From positions 372,001 through 436,000 of the forward strand of contig NZ_CP149803.1 in NCBI RefSeq assembly GCF_037943105.1: a stretch of DNA of 64,000 nt, given 5' to 3'. This document shows, piece after piece, positions 9,906 through 17,952 of this stretch. A program made the position numbers and the translations under genes. Source of the stretch: Pseudomonas sp. TMP9 (GTDB lineage Bacteria > Pseudomonadota > Gammaproteobacteria > Pseudomonadales > Pseudomonadaceae). The stretch's first letter is position 1. The number at the start of each line of letters is the position of its first letter. The notes beneath the pieces were generated by a model. It was not told the origin of the DNA and made no database searches. It was given only the letters and a program-made list of their open reading frames with translations.

Positions 9906-11195
9906 TTGTCGCGTTTTGCTGCTGTGCGCTTCGGTCATTTTTTGCCTTCGCTGTTGCTCCTGTTTGGCGGTCTGCTGTTGGCGCGGCTGGCGGTCCTGAG
10001 CGAGTTTTTCAGCTCTTTGTTCAACGTCTTGCCGACCTTGCTGCTCTTGCTCGGTGGGGCGTTTTGCTTGGTCTATGGTCGCCAGCGCGAGGTGTTCTTG
10101 CTGCTGACGCTGTACCTCGGCTATTTCCTACTGGACACCCAAGTCGATCACTTTCGCCTAACTGGCCAAGTGCGCAGCGATGCCGCGCTGACCTTTCATC
10201 TTGGCAGTCTGCTTCTGCCGCTGCTCTACAGCCTGTATGCCGCCTGGCAAGAACGTACCCATCTGCTGCAGGACTTGGTCGCACGTGCAGCTGTTTTACT
10301 CGCGGTCAGTGCGGTGACGGTGGGGCTGGCGCAGCGTTTCCCTGGCGCGTTATTGCAGTGGTTGTCAGTGGTGCGCTGGCCAGCGCTGCAGGTCGAGTGG
10401 CTAGCGCTGATACAGCTGGCGTACCCGGTGTTTGTGCTCGGCCTGGTTTTGTTGCTGGTGCAGTATTTGCGTACGCCACGGCCTTTGCATGCCGCGCAGT
10501 TGGTAGGGTTGTGTGGTCTGCTGTGGATGCTGCCGAACACCTTCATTCTGCCCAATGCGCTGAATGTAATGAGCAGCCAGATCATGTTGATCCTCTTAGC
10601 GGCCGTGGTGCATGAGGCTTATCAAATGGCCTTTCGTGATGAACTGACGGGCTTGCCGGGGCGGCGCGCCTTGAACGAGCGCTTGCAACGCATGGGTCGC
10701 AGCTACGTGATCGCCATGGCTGATGTCGATCACTTTAAAAAATTCAACGACAGCCACGGCCACGACGTTGGCGATCAAGTGCTGCGGGTCGTTGCGAGCC
10801 AATTGCGCAAGATTGGCGGCGGCGGCAAAGCCTATCGCTACGGCGGTGAGGAGTTCACGTTAGTGTTCCCCGGCAAAACACTGGAAGAGTGTTTGCCTCA
10901 TCTTGAGCTGATCCGCCAGTCCATCGAGACCTATTCCATCCAGTTGCGTGATAAGCAGCAGCGGCCACAGAGCGATAAGCAAGGTCGGGCCAAGCGCGCA
11001 GGCACTGCGGCGACGCACGTGTCGGTGACCATTAGCATGGGTGTGGCTGAGCGCGGTTTGGAGCAGCGTAACCCCGAAGAGGTGCTTAAAGCAGCCGATC
11101 AGGCGCTGTATAACGCCAAGGGCGCCGGGCGTAATTGCATTCGCAGTTATGGCCAGCGCCGCGGGGCGATCAAGCTGGAGCCCGCACGCCGCTAA
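9906..11195 (+). CDS. Membrane-bound diguanylate cyclase (GGDEF)
   Basis: A 429-residue protein with about seven hydrophobic helices in residues 1-235, then a GGDEF domain (FRDELTGLPGRRALNERL ... DVDHFKKFNDSHGHDVGDQ ... YRYGGEEF ... ISMGVAERG). The active-site GGEEF is intact, so it should make c-di-GMP from GTP. No RxxD inhibitory site stands five residues before GGEEF. A ~20-residue basic insert (DKQQRPQSDKQGRAKRAG) lies between the active site and the C-terminal ISMGVA strand. The start is an uncommon TTG, supported by GGAG six bases upstream. It sits between two acyl-CoA dehydrogenases, but no link to fatty acids can be shown. Confidence 0.85.
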   Translation: MSRFAAVRFGHFLPSLLLLFGGLLLARLAVLSEFFSSLFNVLPTLLLLLGGAFCLVYGRQREVFLLLTLYLGYFLLDTQVDHFRLTGQVRSDAALTFHLGSLLLPLLYSLYAAWQERTHLLQDLVARAAVLLAVSAVTVGLAQRFPGALLQWLSVVRWPALQVEWLALIQLAYPVFVLGLVLLLVQYLRTPRPLHAAQLVGLCGLLWMLPNTFILPNALNVMSSQIMLILLAAVVHEAYQMAFRDELTGLPGRRALNERLQRMGRSYVIAMADVDHFKKFNDSHGHDVGDQVLRVVASQLRKIGGGGKAYRYGGEEFTLVFPGKTLEECLPHLELIRQSIETYSIQLRDKQQRPQSDKQGRAKRAGTAATHVSVTISMGVAERGLEQRNPEEVLKAADQALYNAKGAGRNCIRSYGQRRGAIKLEPARR

Positions 11196-11292
11196 TGATG
11201 CTGTATTCAGCATGTGCAGTGTGATTGTGACCGCGCGGCTTGGGCCTCAGCGTAGGCTCATTACCCACGATTTAGTTGCCGGAGCAGCCCGC

Positions 11293-13089
11293 ATGCCTGA
11301 GTACAAAGCCCCCCTGCGCGATATGCAGTTTCTAATCGACGAGGTCTTCGACTTTCATGCCGGTTACGCCGCCATGGGTGCCAGTGATGCCACGCCAGAC
11401 ATGGTCAGCGCCATCCTGGGCGAGGGTGCCAAGTTCTGTGAGCAGGTGTTGGCACCGCTGAACCGCTCCGGTGATGAAGAGGAATGCCAAATCAACGACG
11501 GCGTGGTGACTACGCCCAAAGGCTTCAAGGAAGCCTTTGCCCAGTACGTTGAGGGCGGCTGGAACGGCTTGGCTGCCGATCCGGCTTATGGCGGCCAAGG
11601 CTTGCCGTCTTCGCTGGGGTTGATCGTCAGCGAGATGGTGGGCTCTAGTAACTTATCGTGGGGCATGTACCCAGGTCTGACCCACGGCGCGATGTCGGCC
11701 ATTCACGCCCACGGCAGCGACGAACAGAAAAACACCTACCTGAGCAAGCTCACCGAAGGCAGCTGGACCGGCACCATGTGCTTGACCGAAGCCCATTGCG
11801 GCACCGACTTGGGCCTGATCAAGACCCGCGCGGTGCCTCAGGCCGACGGCAGCTATGCCATCACCGGCAGCAAAATCTTTATCTCCGCCGGCGAGCACGA
11901 CCTGAGCGAAAACATCGTGCATCTGGTGCTGGCTAAACTGCCCGACGCGCCCGCCGGTACTCGGGGCATTTCGCTGTTTATCGTGCCTAAGTTTGTACCT
12001 GATGCGCAGGGCGAAGCAGGCACACGCAACGGCGTGAGTTGCGGCTCTATCGAGCACAAAATGGGCATCAAGGCATCCGCCACGTGCGTGATGAACTTTG
12101 ACGACGCGACCGGCTACCTGATTGGCGAGGCTAATAAGGGTCTCAACTGCATGTTCACCATGATGAACCACGCGCGCCTGGGCACGGGCATGCAGGGTTT
12201 GTGTCTGGGTGAAACCAGCTTCCAAGGCGCGATCAAATACGCCAACGACCGCTTACAAATGCGTGCATTGACAGGCGCTAAAGCCCCGGAAAAATCTGCC
12301 GACCCGATCATCGTGCACCCCGATGTGCGGCGTATGTTGCTGACCATGAAGGCGCTCAACGAAGGCAACCGCGCGCTGGCCTATTTTACCGCGCAGTTAA
12401 TCGACCAAGCGCACAGCGCGGCCAGCGCCGAGCAGCGCGAAGAGGCCGAAAACCTGTTGGCCTTCCTGACCCCGATCTGCAAAGCCTTTATGACTGAAAG
12501 CGGTTTAGAGGTGACCAACCACGGCATGCAGGTATTGGGCGGTCATGGCTTTATCCGTGAGTGGGGCATGGAGCAGTTAGTTCGTGATTGCCGTATCGCA
12601 CTGATCTACGAAGGCACCAACGGCATCCAGGCCCTCGACCTGCTCGGGCGCAAGGTGCTGGGCAGCCAAGGCAAGCTGCTACGTGGCTTTACCAAAATCG
12701 TCCATAAATTTTGTGAAAGTCAGGCCGAGCATCCGCAGCTCAAAGGCTATGTCGCGCAATTGTCTGGGTTGAACCAGCAGTGGGGCGCGCTGACACAGAA
12801 AATCGGCATGGCAGCCATGAAGAACCCAGATGAAGTGGGCGCTGCATCAATGGATTACCTGATGTACTCCGGCTATGTCATCCTCGGCTATTTCTGGCTG
12901 CGCATGGCCGAAGTGGCCGAGCAGAAGCTGGCAGCAGGCACTGACGATGCGGCGTTCTACCAAGCCAAGTTGGCCACCTGTGAGTTCTACTTCAAGCGCT
13001 TGCTGCCGCGCACCGCCACCTACCTGGCGGGCGCCGAGGCCGGCAGTGAATGCCTGATGCGTTTGCCTGCTGAGCATTTCGCGCTGTAA
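11293..13089 (+). CDS. Acyl-CoA dehydrogenase, DmdC/FadE type (second paralog)
   Basis: A 598-residue paralog of the gene at 7858 with the same segments: [52 protein letters not shown] and [16 protein letters not shown]. It corresponds by position to PA0507. The frame is open upstream to 11041, but that would overlap the cyclase gene; the ATG at 11293 has GGAG eight bases before it and matches the paralogs. No PsrA-type box is visible upstream. A strong terminator follows. Confidence 0.92.
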   Translation: MPEYKAPLRDMQFLIDEVFDFHAGYAAMGASDATPDMVSAILGEGAKFCEQVLAPLNRSGDEEECQINDGVVTTPKGFKEAFAQYVEGGWNGLAADPAYGGQGLPSSLGLIVSEMVGSSNLSWGMYPGLTHGAMSAIHAHGSDEQKNTYLSKLTEGSWTGTMCLTEAHCGTDLGLIKTRAVPQADGSYAITGSKIFISAGEHDLSENIVHLVLAKLPDAPAGTRGISLFIVPKFVPDAQGEAGTRNGVSCGSIEHKMGIKASATCVMNFDDATGYLIGEANKGLNCMFTMMNHARLGTGMQGLCLGETSFQGAIKYANDRLQMRALTGAKAPEKSADPIIVHPDVRRMLLTMKALNEGNRALAYFTAQLIDQAHSAASAEQREEAENLLAFLTPICKAFMTESGLEVTNHGMQVLGGHGFIREWGMEQLVRDCRIALIYEGTNGIQALDLLGRKVLGSQGKLLRGFTKIVHKFCESQAEHPQLKGYVAQLSGLNQQWGALTQKIGMAAMKNPDEVGAASMDYLMYSGYVILGYFWLRMAEVAEQKLAAGTDDAAFYQAKLATCEFYFKRLLPRTATYLAGAEAGSECLMRLPAEHFAL

Positions 13090-13105
13090 CCGGCGCAGGC
13101 TCCTT

Positions 13106-13133
13106 AGCAAACCCGCCTTTCGGCGGGTTTGCT
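13106..13133 (+). terminator. Terminator hairpin after the second acyl-CoA dehydrogenase
   Basis: AGCAAACCCGCC pairs with GGCGGGTTTGCT around a TTTC loop (12-base stem), followed by ATTTT. Confidence 0.8.
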
Positions 13134-13256
13134 ATTTTAGGCGTGCATGATGCGTTGTGACCTTATAGTCATGACGCGACGCTATGTGTCTAAAAAGGTG
13201 TTCGGTTAGACTCCACGCCCACCTTTACACCTGCTGCTCGTCCGAGGATTTGCTCC

Positions 13257-15035
13257 ATGGCTGACTACAAAGCTCCCCTGCGCGATATGCGCTTCGTGCT
13301 CAACGAAGTATTTGAAGTGTCCAAGCTGTGGGCCCAGTTGCCGGCCCTGGCGGACGTGGTCGACGAAGATACCGCGGCGGCCATTTTGGAAGAAGCCGGC
13401 AAGATCACGGGTGGTGTCATCGCGCCGCTCAATCGCAGTGGCGACGAAGAAGGTTGCTCCTGGGCCGACGGTGCGGTGAAAACCCCGGCCGGCTTCCGTG
13501 AGGCTTACCAGGCTTACGCCGATGGTGGTTGGGTGGGCGTGGGTGGTGATCCGCTCTTCGGCGGCATGGGCATGCCCAAGGCGATCTCGGCGCAGGTCGA
13601 GGAAATGGTCAACTCAGCCAACCTGTCGTTTGGTCTGTACCCGATGCTGACCGCAGGCGCGTGCCTGTCGATCAACGCTCACGCCAGCGAAGAGCTAAAA
13701 GAAAAATACCTGCCAAACATGTACTCCGGCCTGTGGGCAGGCTCCATGTGCCTGACCGAGCCGCACGCCGGCACAGACTTGGGCATTATCCGCACCAAGG
13801 CCGAGCCGCAAGCCGACGGCAGCTATAAGATCAGCGGCACCAAGATATTTATCACCGGCGGCGAGCACGACCTGACCGAGAACATTATTCACCTGGTGCT
13901 GGCCAAGCTGCCGGACGCGCCCGCTGGGCCAAAAGGCATTTCGCTGTTCCTTGTACCAAAGATCATGGTCAACGCTGACGGCTCTCTGGCCGAGCAAAAC
14001 GCACTGTCCTGCGGCTCCATCGAGCACAAAATGGGCATCAAGGCCTCGGCCACCTGTGTGATGAACTTCGACGGCGCCACCGGCTGGATCGTCGATGCGC
14101 CGAACAAAGGCCTCGCGGCCATGTTCACCATGATGAACTACGAGCGTCTGGGCGTCGGTATTCAGGGCCTGTCCTTGGGTGAGCGCAGCTACCAGAACGC
14201 TGTCGAGTATGCTCGCGACCGCATCCAGAGCCGCGCACCGACTGGGCCTCAGGCTAAAGACAAAGCCGCCGACCCGATCATCGTGCACCCAGACGTACGC
14301 CGCATGCTGCTGACCATGAAAGCGCTGAACGAGGGTGGTCGTGCCTTCTCCAGCTACGTGGCCATGCAACTCGACACCGCCAAGTTCAGCGAAGACGCCA
14401 CCACCCGTAAACGTGCCGACGAACTGGTGGCCCTGTTGACGCCGGTGGCCAAGGCCTTCCTCACCGACATGGCGCTGGAAACCACCGTACACGGGCAGCA
14501 AATCTTTGGCGGCCATGGCTTTATTCGTGAGTGGGGCCAAGAGCAGCTGATTCGTGACTGCCGCATCACCCAGATTTACGAAGGCACCAATGGCATCCAG
14601 GCGCTTGATCTGGTCGGCCGCAAAGTAGTCGGCAGTGGCGGTGCGTTCTACCAACACTTCGCTGACGAGATCAAAGCCTTCACCGATTCGGCTGATGCCT
14701 CACTGGCTGAGTTCGTGAACCCCCTGAAAGAGGCCATCGCCAACTTGGAGTTGATGACCGCTGATCTGCTGGCGCGCGCCAAAGCCAACCCCAATGAAGT
14801 CGGCGCGGCCTCGGTCGAGTACTTGCAGGTATTCGGCTACACGGCATATGCCTACATGTGGGCCCTGATGGCGCGCACCGCGCTGGCCAAGCAGGGGCAG
14901 GATGAGTTCTACGTCAGCAAGCTTGGCACGGCGCGTTTTTACTTCGCCCGCCTACTGCCGCGCATCCACTCGCTGACCGCCTCGGTTAAGGCCGGCAGTG
15001 AGTCGCTGTATCTGCTCGACGCTGCGCAGTTCTAA
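13257..15035 (+). CDS. Acyl-CoA dehydrogenase, FadE2 type (third paralog)
   Basis: A 592-residue member of the same family, somewhat diverged from the first two: [33 protein letters not shown] (PHAGT instead of SHCGT or AHCGT), GTKIFITGGEHD, FGGHGFIREWGQEQ and YEGTNGIQALDLVGRK. By position it matches PA0508, reported as a medium-chain acyl-CoA dehydrogenase. The ATG has GAGGA at 13244-13248. It has its own upstream gap and downstream terminator, so it is probably a separate unit. Confidence 0.93.
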   Translation: MADYKAPLRDMRFVLNEVFEVSKLWAQLPALADVVDEDTAAAILEEAGKITGGVIAPLNRSGDEEGCSWADGAVKTPAGFREAYQAYADGGWVGVGGDPLFGGMGMPKAISAQVEEMVNSANLSFGLYPMLTAGACLSINAHASEELKEKYLPNMYSGLWAGSMCLTEPHAGTDLGIIRTKAEPQADGSYKISGTKIFITGGEHDLTENIIHLVLAKLPDAPAGPKGISLFLVPKIMVNADGSLAEQNALSCGSIEHKMGIKASATCVMNFDGATGWIVDAPNKGLAAMFTMMNYERLGVGIQGLSLGERSYQNAVEYARDRIQSRAPTGPQAKDKAADPIIVHPDVRRMLLTMKALNEGGRAFSSYVAMQLDTAKFSEDATTRKRADELVALLTPVAKAFLTDMALETTVHGQQIFGGHGFIREWGQEQLIRDCRITQIYEGTNGIQALDLVGRKVVGSGGAFYQHFADEIKAFTDSADASLAEFVNPLKEAIANLELMTADLLARAKANPNEVGAASVEYLQVFGYTAYAYMWALMARTALAKQGQDEFYVSKLGTARFYFARLLPRIHSLTASVKAGSESLYLLDAAQF

Positions 15036-15051
15036 GCACGTTAGGCACTGT

Positions 15052-15082
15052 AAAAAAACCGGCTTGCGAGCCGGTTTTTTTA
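15052..15082. terminator. Bidirectional terminator between convergent genes
   Basis: AAAAAAACCGGCT pairs with AGCCGGTTTTTTT around TGCG. The A-run and T-run on the two sides make it usable from both strands: the dehydrogenase on + and the endA-like gene on -. Confidence 0.85.
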
Positions 15083-15253
15083 CGCCTGTTAATCAGCGAG
15101 TTTTGCCGGGTGCCGCGCGCCTAAGGTCAGCCCATTGCGTTCAGAGACGGGCAATGCGCTGATGGCCTCAATGACCGCTATAAGGCTGCCCGGCTTATTC
15201 CCCTGAGCAGCTTTGCCTGTGCGGGCCTTGAAAAAAAGCAAGGCTGATGAGTA

Positions 15254-15910
15254 TCAGTTGTTGATCTGCTGCTCGACCAATTCTGGGTTATCGATAAAGC
15301 GATTACGCGTGCCTTGCAGGCTGGCAATTTTATCGTTGCGGGCTTTTTCCTCGGCATCGGGTGGGTCCATCTGGTGCCACTGCTTAAACACCTGCACTTG
15401 GCCAACGATTGGCAGGCCGTATTCAACGTGCATATAGAAAATCGCCCGAGCGACATTGCCCTTGGCTTCATCGCGCGGTTCGACCATCTGGAAGCTGGTT
15501 TTCATATCACAGCCGATATCATCGAATTTGCTCGCCACGCTGTCGTCCAAGTCGCCAAACTGCGCATTGCGGCGCACCAGTTCAACGCGAGTCAGGGCCG
15601 GGTAAAGGTTATGTAGGTCAGATGCCATATAAACGTAACGCGGGTTCATGATCCCGCACTGACGGTTGGTGATGCAGCGCAGGGAGCTTTTGAGCTGTTT
15701 AGTGCTGTAAATCGCGCTGGCTTTAAGCTGGCCGCTTTCCTCGCTAAAAGCTTTGCCGCAATACAAGGTGGTGCCGCCCTGGCCATACACCTGGCCCCAG
15801 AACTGTTGCACAGCGGCTTTAGGATCGGAGATTTGGTCTTGGCCGTTAGCCAATACCAATGGGCTGATGGTGGCTGCTACGCAGCCAATAGCAAGAAACA
15901 ATGAGCGCAT
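15254..15910 (-). CDS. Periplasmic/secreted endonuclease I (EndA/Vvn-like)
   Basis: A 218-residue protein with a signal peptide (MRSLFLAIGCVAATISPLVLANG). The mature part carries the Endonuclease I pattern: YCGKAFS, RCITNRQC, MASDLHNLYPALTRV (the catalytic His in a DLHNL variant), RRNAQFGD, KGNVARAIFYM, WHQMDPPDAEEKARNDKIASLQGTRN (read as WHQMDPP then EEKARNDKIASLQGTRN) and RFIDNP. The family cleaves DNA and RNA nonspecifically in the periplasm or outside the cell with a beta-beta-alpha-metal fold. The start at 15908-15910 precedes the signal peptide; the ORF extends further upstream without coding character. Confidence 0.85.
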   Translation of the reverse strand: MRSLFLAIGCVAATISPLVLANGQDQISDPKAAVQQFWGQVYGQGGTTLYCGKAFSEESGQLKASAIYSTKQLKSSLRCITNRQCGIMNPRYVYMASDLHNLYPALTRVELVRRNAQFGDLDDSVASKFDDIGCDMKTSFQMVEPRDEAKGNVARAIFYMHVEYGLPIVGQVQVFKQWHQMDPPDAEEKARNDKIASLQGTRNRFIDNPELVEQQINN

Positions 15911-16354
15911 GTGTGGCCCCAGTGACCGCCGTTGACGGCGTTTGTTGTTTTTGTAAGACAATACCGAGTCTAACAAGACCTGCGTCACAAAATAAAGCCG
16001 AGCGTTTGCTTGGTTACGAGGCTGTAAGCCGTGGCTTACACGCTTTACTGTGGATCGCCACAATGACCCGCGCTCTGCGTCCACTGTCCATGGCCCGAGG
16101 ACGGCTTGCCATTTGGTCAGCTTTTCTGTCGAGGCACCGCTCACCATGCGTGAAGCGCGAAGGTTGCCGCTGTTGATTGCCGAGCATATCGTCGCCTGTG
16201 GTTAAGCAGCGGTCGCGTGCGCGTATTACGACTGCCCCCATAAACGTGCCACGTTTATGGGGATGGCAACTGCAACAATAATCAAGCCTAAGCAGTGACT
16301 GGCTGCAGTCAGCCCAAGGTTGGCCATCGCGGCGCTGACAAAGCGTGGGCTGAT
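15911..16354. other. Gene-free stretch with a hairpin and a dispersed repeat core
   Basis: No convincing gene. It holds a copy of a 28-base core (near 16078-16105) that recurs inside the island at about 31358 and 33631, and a perfect 12-base-stem hairpin at 16236-16262. The rest shows nothing recognisable. Confidence 0.5.
16236..16262. repeat. Perfect 12-bp stem hairpin
   Basis: CCCCATAAACGT and ACGTTTATGGGG pair perfectly around a GCC loop. No T-run follows on either strand, so it is not a typical intrinsic terminator. It lies about 90 bases downstream of the GST stop (minus strand). Confidence 0.6.
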
Positions 16355-16975
16355 TCAGTTGGCATCGATGTCCAGTGCTCGTTTAAAGCTTGTTTGATTT
16401 TCAAGGTTACGAACATAACGTCGGATATGCAGGAATTTGCTCTCGGATGTGAGCCATTTGAGTGCGCCCTTCACTACAAATCCGAGCATGAAGTCTGCAC
16501 CTGTAAGTTGGTCCGCGACTAAAAAGTTCTTACCATTCAGGTAGTCGTTCAGGTATGAAAAAACGTTATTAAATTCAGTTTCAGCGTAGTCGTTAAGAAA
16601 TTTAAGATCCGTTCCGGACTTTATTTCAAACTCATTAAATATTTTTAATAAGAGCGGAAGCATGGCTGAGCTTTCTGAGAAGTGAATCCATGTGAGGTAA
16701 TCACTGTATTCAGCTGAATTTTCATCAGGCGCTAAGTGAGGTGCAAAGCGCTTAATCAGCACTTCCACCATCGCGCCGGACTCTGCAATCACTTGGCCAT
16801 CTAGCTCAATCACCGGCGATTTGCCGAGAGGATGAATGGCCTTGAGTGAGGCGGGGGCTAAATGGGTTTTATCATCGCGGGCGTATTTGATTAGCTCATA
16901 CGGTTCACCTATTTCCTCTAGCAGCCAAAGGATGCGAATGGAGCGTGAAGCATTAAGGTGGTGAAGTTTTATCAT
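16355..16975 (-). CDS. Glutathione S-transferase family protein
   Basis: A 206-residue cytosolic GST: the N-terminal thioredoxin-like domain carries LHHLNASRSIRILWLLEE and the cis-proline segment GKSPVIELDGQVIAESGAM, and an all-helical C-terminal domain follows. It should conjugate glutathione to electrophiles. A NemR-like operator at 17067-17081 lies 92 bases upstream, and the divergent NemR-like regulator at 17248 follows, which points to electrophile detoxification. The ORF extends ten codons upstream; the ATG at 16973-16975 fits the family start MIKLHHL. Confidence 0.88.
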   Translation of the reverse strand: MIKLHHLNASRSIRILWLLEEIGEPYELIKYARDDKTHLAPASLKAIHPLGKSPVIELDGQVIAESGAMVEVLIKRFAPHLAPDENSAEYSDYLTWIHFSESSAMLPLLLKIFNEFEIKSGTDLKFLNDYAETEFNNVFSYLNDYLNGKNFLVADQLTGADFMLGFVVKGALKWLTSESKFLHIRRYVRNLENQTSFKRALDIDAN

Positions 16976-17066
16976 CGATTTAGCTCCGTGGGAGGCGCCG
17001 AACATTTATAGACGCTGCTGCTGCCTAGGTAACGGGGTTGCTGCACGGCATAGGCTACGCGCTCAA

Positions 17067-17081
17067 TAGTCAACCGGTCTA
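17067..17081. promoter_or_regulatory. NemR-like operator 1 (upstream of the GST)
   Basis: TAGTCAACCGGTCTA, a 15-mer matching the two other copies at 17211 and 17888 (consensus TAGNCRACYGGTCTA). Confidence 0.65.
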
Positions 17082-17210
17082 TTATTTACTGGTATGGCCC
17101 AAGATAGGCTCAACACGTACCGCTTTTGTCAGTGGATAGGCCCTTCAGTCGGGGCCTGGTGTGGGTCTTGTGGAGGGCATATTGATATAGCGAGGCGTTA
17201 ACATCCCTTG

Positions 17211-17225
17211 TAGACGACTGGTCTA
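17211..17225. promoter_or_regulatory. NemR-like operator 2 (upstream of the regulator)
   Basis: TAGACGACTGGTCTA, with TAGAC/GTCTA symmetry, ends 22 bases before the regulator ATG, placing it in the promoter or leader and suggesting autoregulation. It resembles the E. coli NemR box, which has TAGACC and GGTCTA arms. Confidence 0.7.
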
Positions 17226-17247
17226 ATTTATTGGTAACCTGCCCCCT

Positions 17248-17841
17248 ATGAAGCAAAATTACGATGACACGCGCCAGCATTTACTCAACACCGGCCACCG
17301 GATAATGGTCGTGAAGGGCTTTACAGGCGTGGGCTTAAACGAGATTTTGCAGGCCGCAAGCGTGCCCAAGGGCTCGTTCTACCACTACTTTAAATCCAAA
17401 GAGCAATTCGGCCAGTCCTTGCTCGAAGATTACTTCCGCAATTACTTGGCGAATATGGATGAGCGTTTCGCCGTAACTGGTAACACCGCTCGCGAGCGGC
17501 TTATGGGCTATTGGCAGAAGTGGCTGGATAGCTACTGTGAGCCCTGCGATGAGCAGAAGTGCCTGGTCGTGAAGTTGAGCGCTGAAGTGGCGGATCTTTC
17601 AGAGTCCATGCGTATCACGCTGCGCGATGGTGCGGATCATATTATTGAGCGTATCGCTGGATGTATCGAGCAGGGGCAGCGCGATGCTTCTCTGCCGCAG
17701 TGTGATGTTTACCAAACAGCTACCGCTCTTTACCAGCTGTGGCTCGGGGCCAGCCTGCTGAGCAAGCTGCACCGCAATAGTCGGTCGCTGGAAAACGCGA
17801 TGGCCACGACCTTGACCACGCTGGCTTTTAACAAAGCCTGA
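17248..17841 (+). CDS. TetR family regulator, NemR-like electrophile sensor
   Basis: A 197-residue TetR-family repressor. The N-terminal helix-turn-helix reads VGLNEILQAASVPKGSFYHYFKSK (as VGLNEILQAASVPKG, SFYHYFKSK). The C-terminal part resembles E. coli NemR, including KCLVVKLSAEVADLSE, where Cys105 aligns with NemR Cys106, the redox/electrophile sensor. It likely represses the flanking GST and oxidoreductase genes and itself, since one 15-bp operator stands before each of the three units. The ATG is preceded only by a weak ribosome site (AACCTGCCCCCT). Confidence 0.85.
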   Translation: MKQNYDDTRQHLLNTGHRIMVVKGFTGVGLNEILQAASVPKGSFYHYFKSKEQFGQSLLEDYFRNYLANMDERFAVTGNTARERLMGYWQKWLDSYCEPCDEQKCLVVKLSAEVADLSESMRITLRDGADHIIERIAGCIEQGQRDASLPQCDVYQTATALYQLWLGASLLSKLHRNSRSLENAMATTLTTLAFNKA

Positions 17842-17887
17842 TGGCGCGGTTGTCCGCCCTTTAAGTGAGCGGTCTCTGCCTGCCAAA

Positions 17888-17902
17888 TAGCCGACTGGTC
17901 TA
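17888..17902. promoter_or_regulatory. NemR-like operator 3 (upstream of the oxidoreductase)
   Basis: TAGCCGACTGGTCTA, differing from operator 2 at one base, lies 50 bases before the oxidoreductase ATG. Confidence 0.7.
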
Positions 17903-17952
17903 ATTATTAGCCTTGATACAGCTGCCTTTCACACCCATTTAGGAGTTTGAAC

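Noticed and set aside
11041..11292. N-terminal extension of the second acyl-CoA dehydrogenase
   Set aside because: It would overlap the cyclase gene and has no counterpart in the paralogs; the ATG at 11293 has a good ribosome site.
16236..16262. Intrinsic terminator for the GST gene
   Set aside because: The stem is perfect, but no T-run follows on the minus strand.
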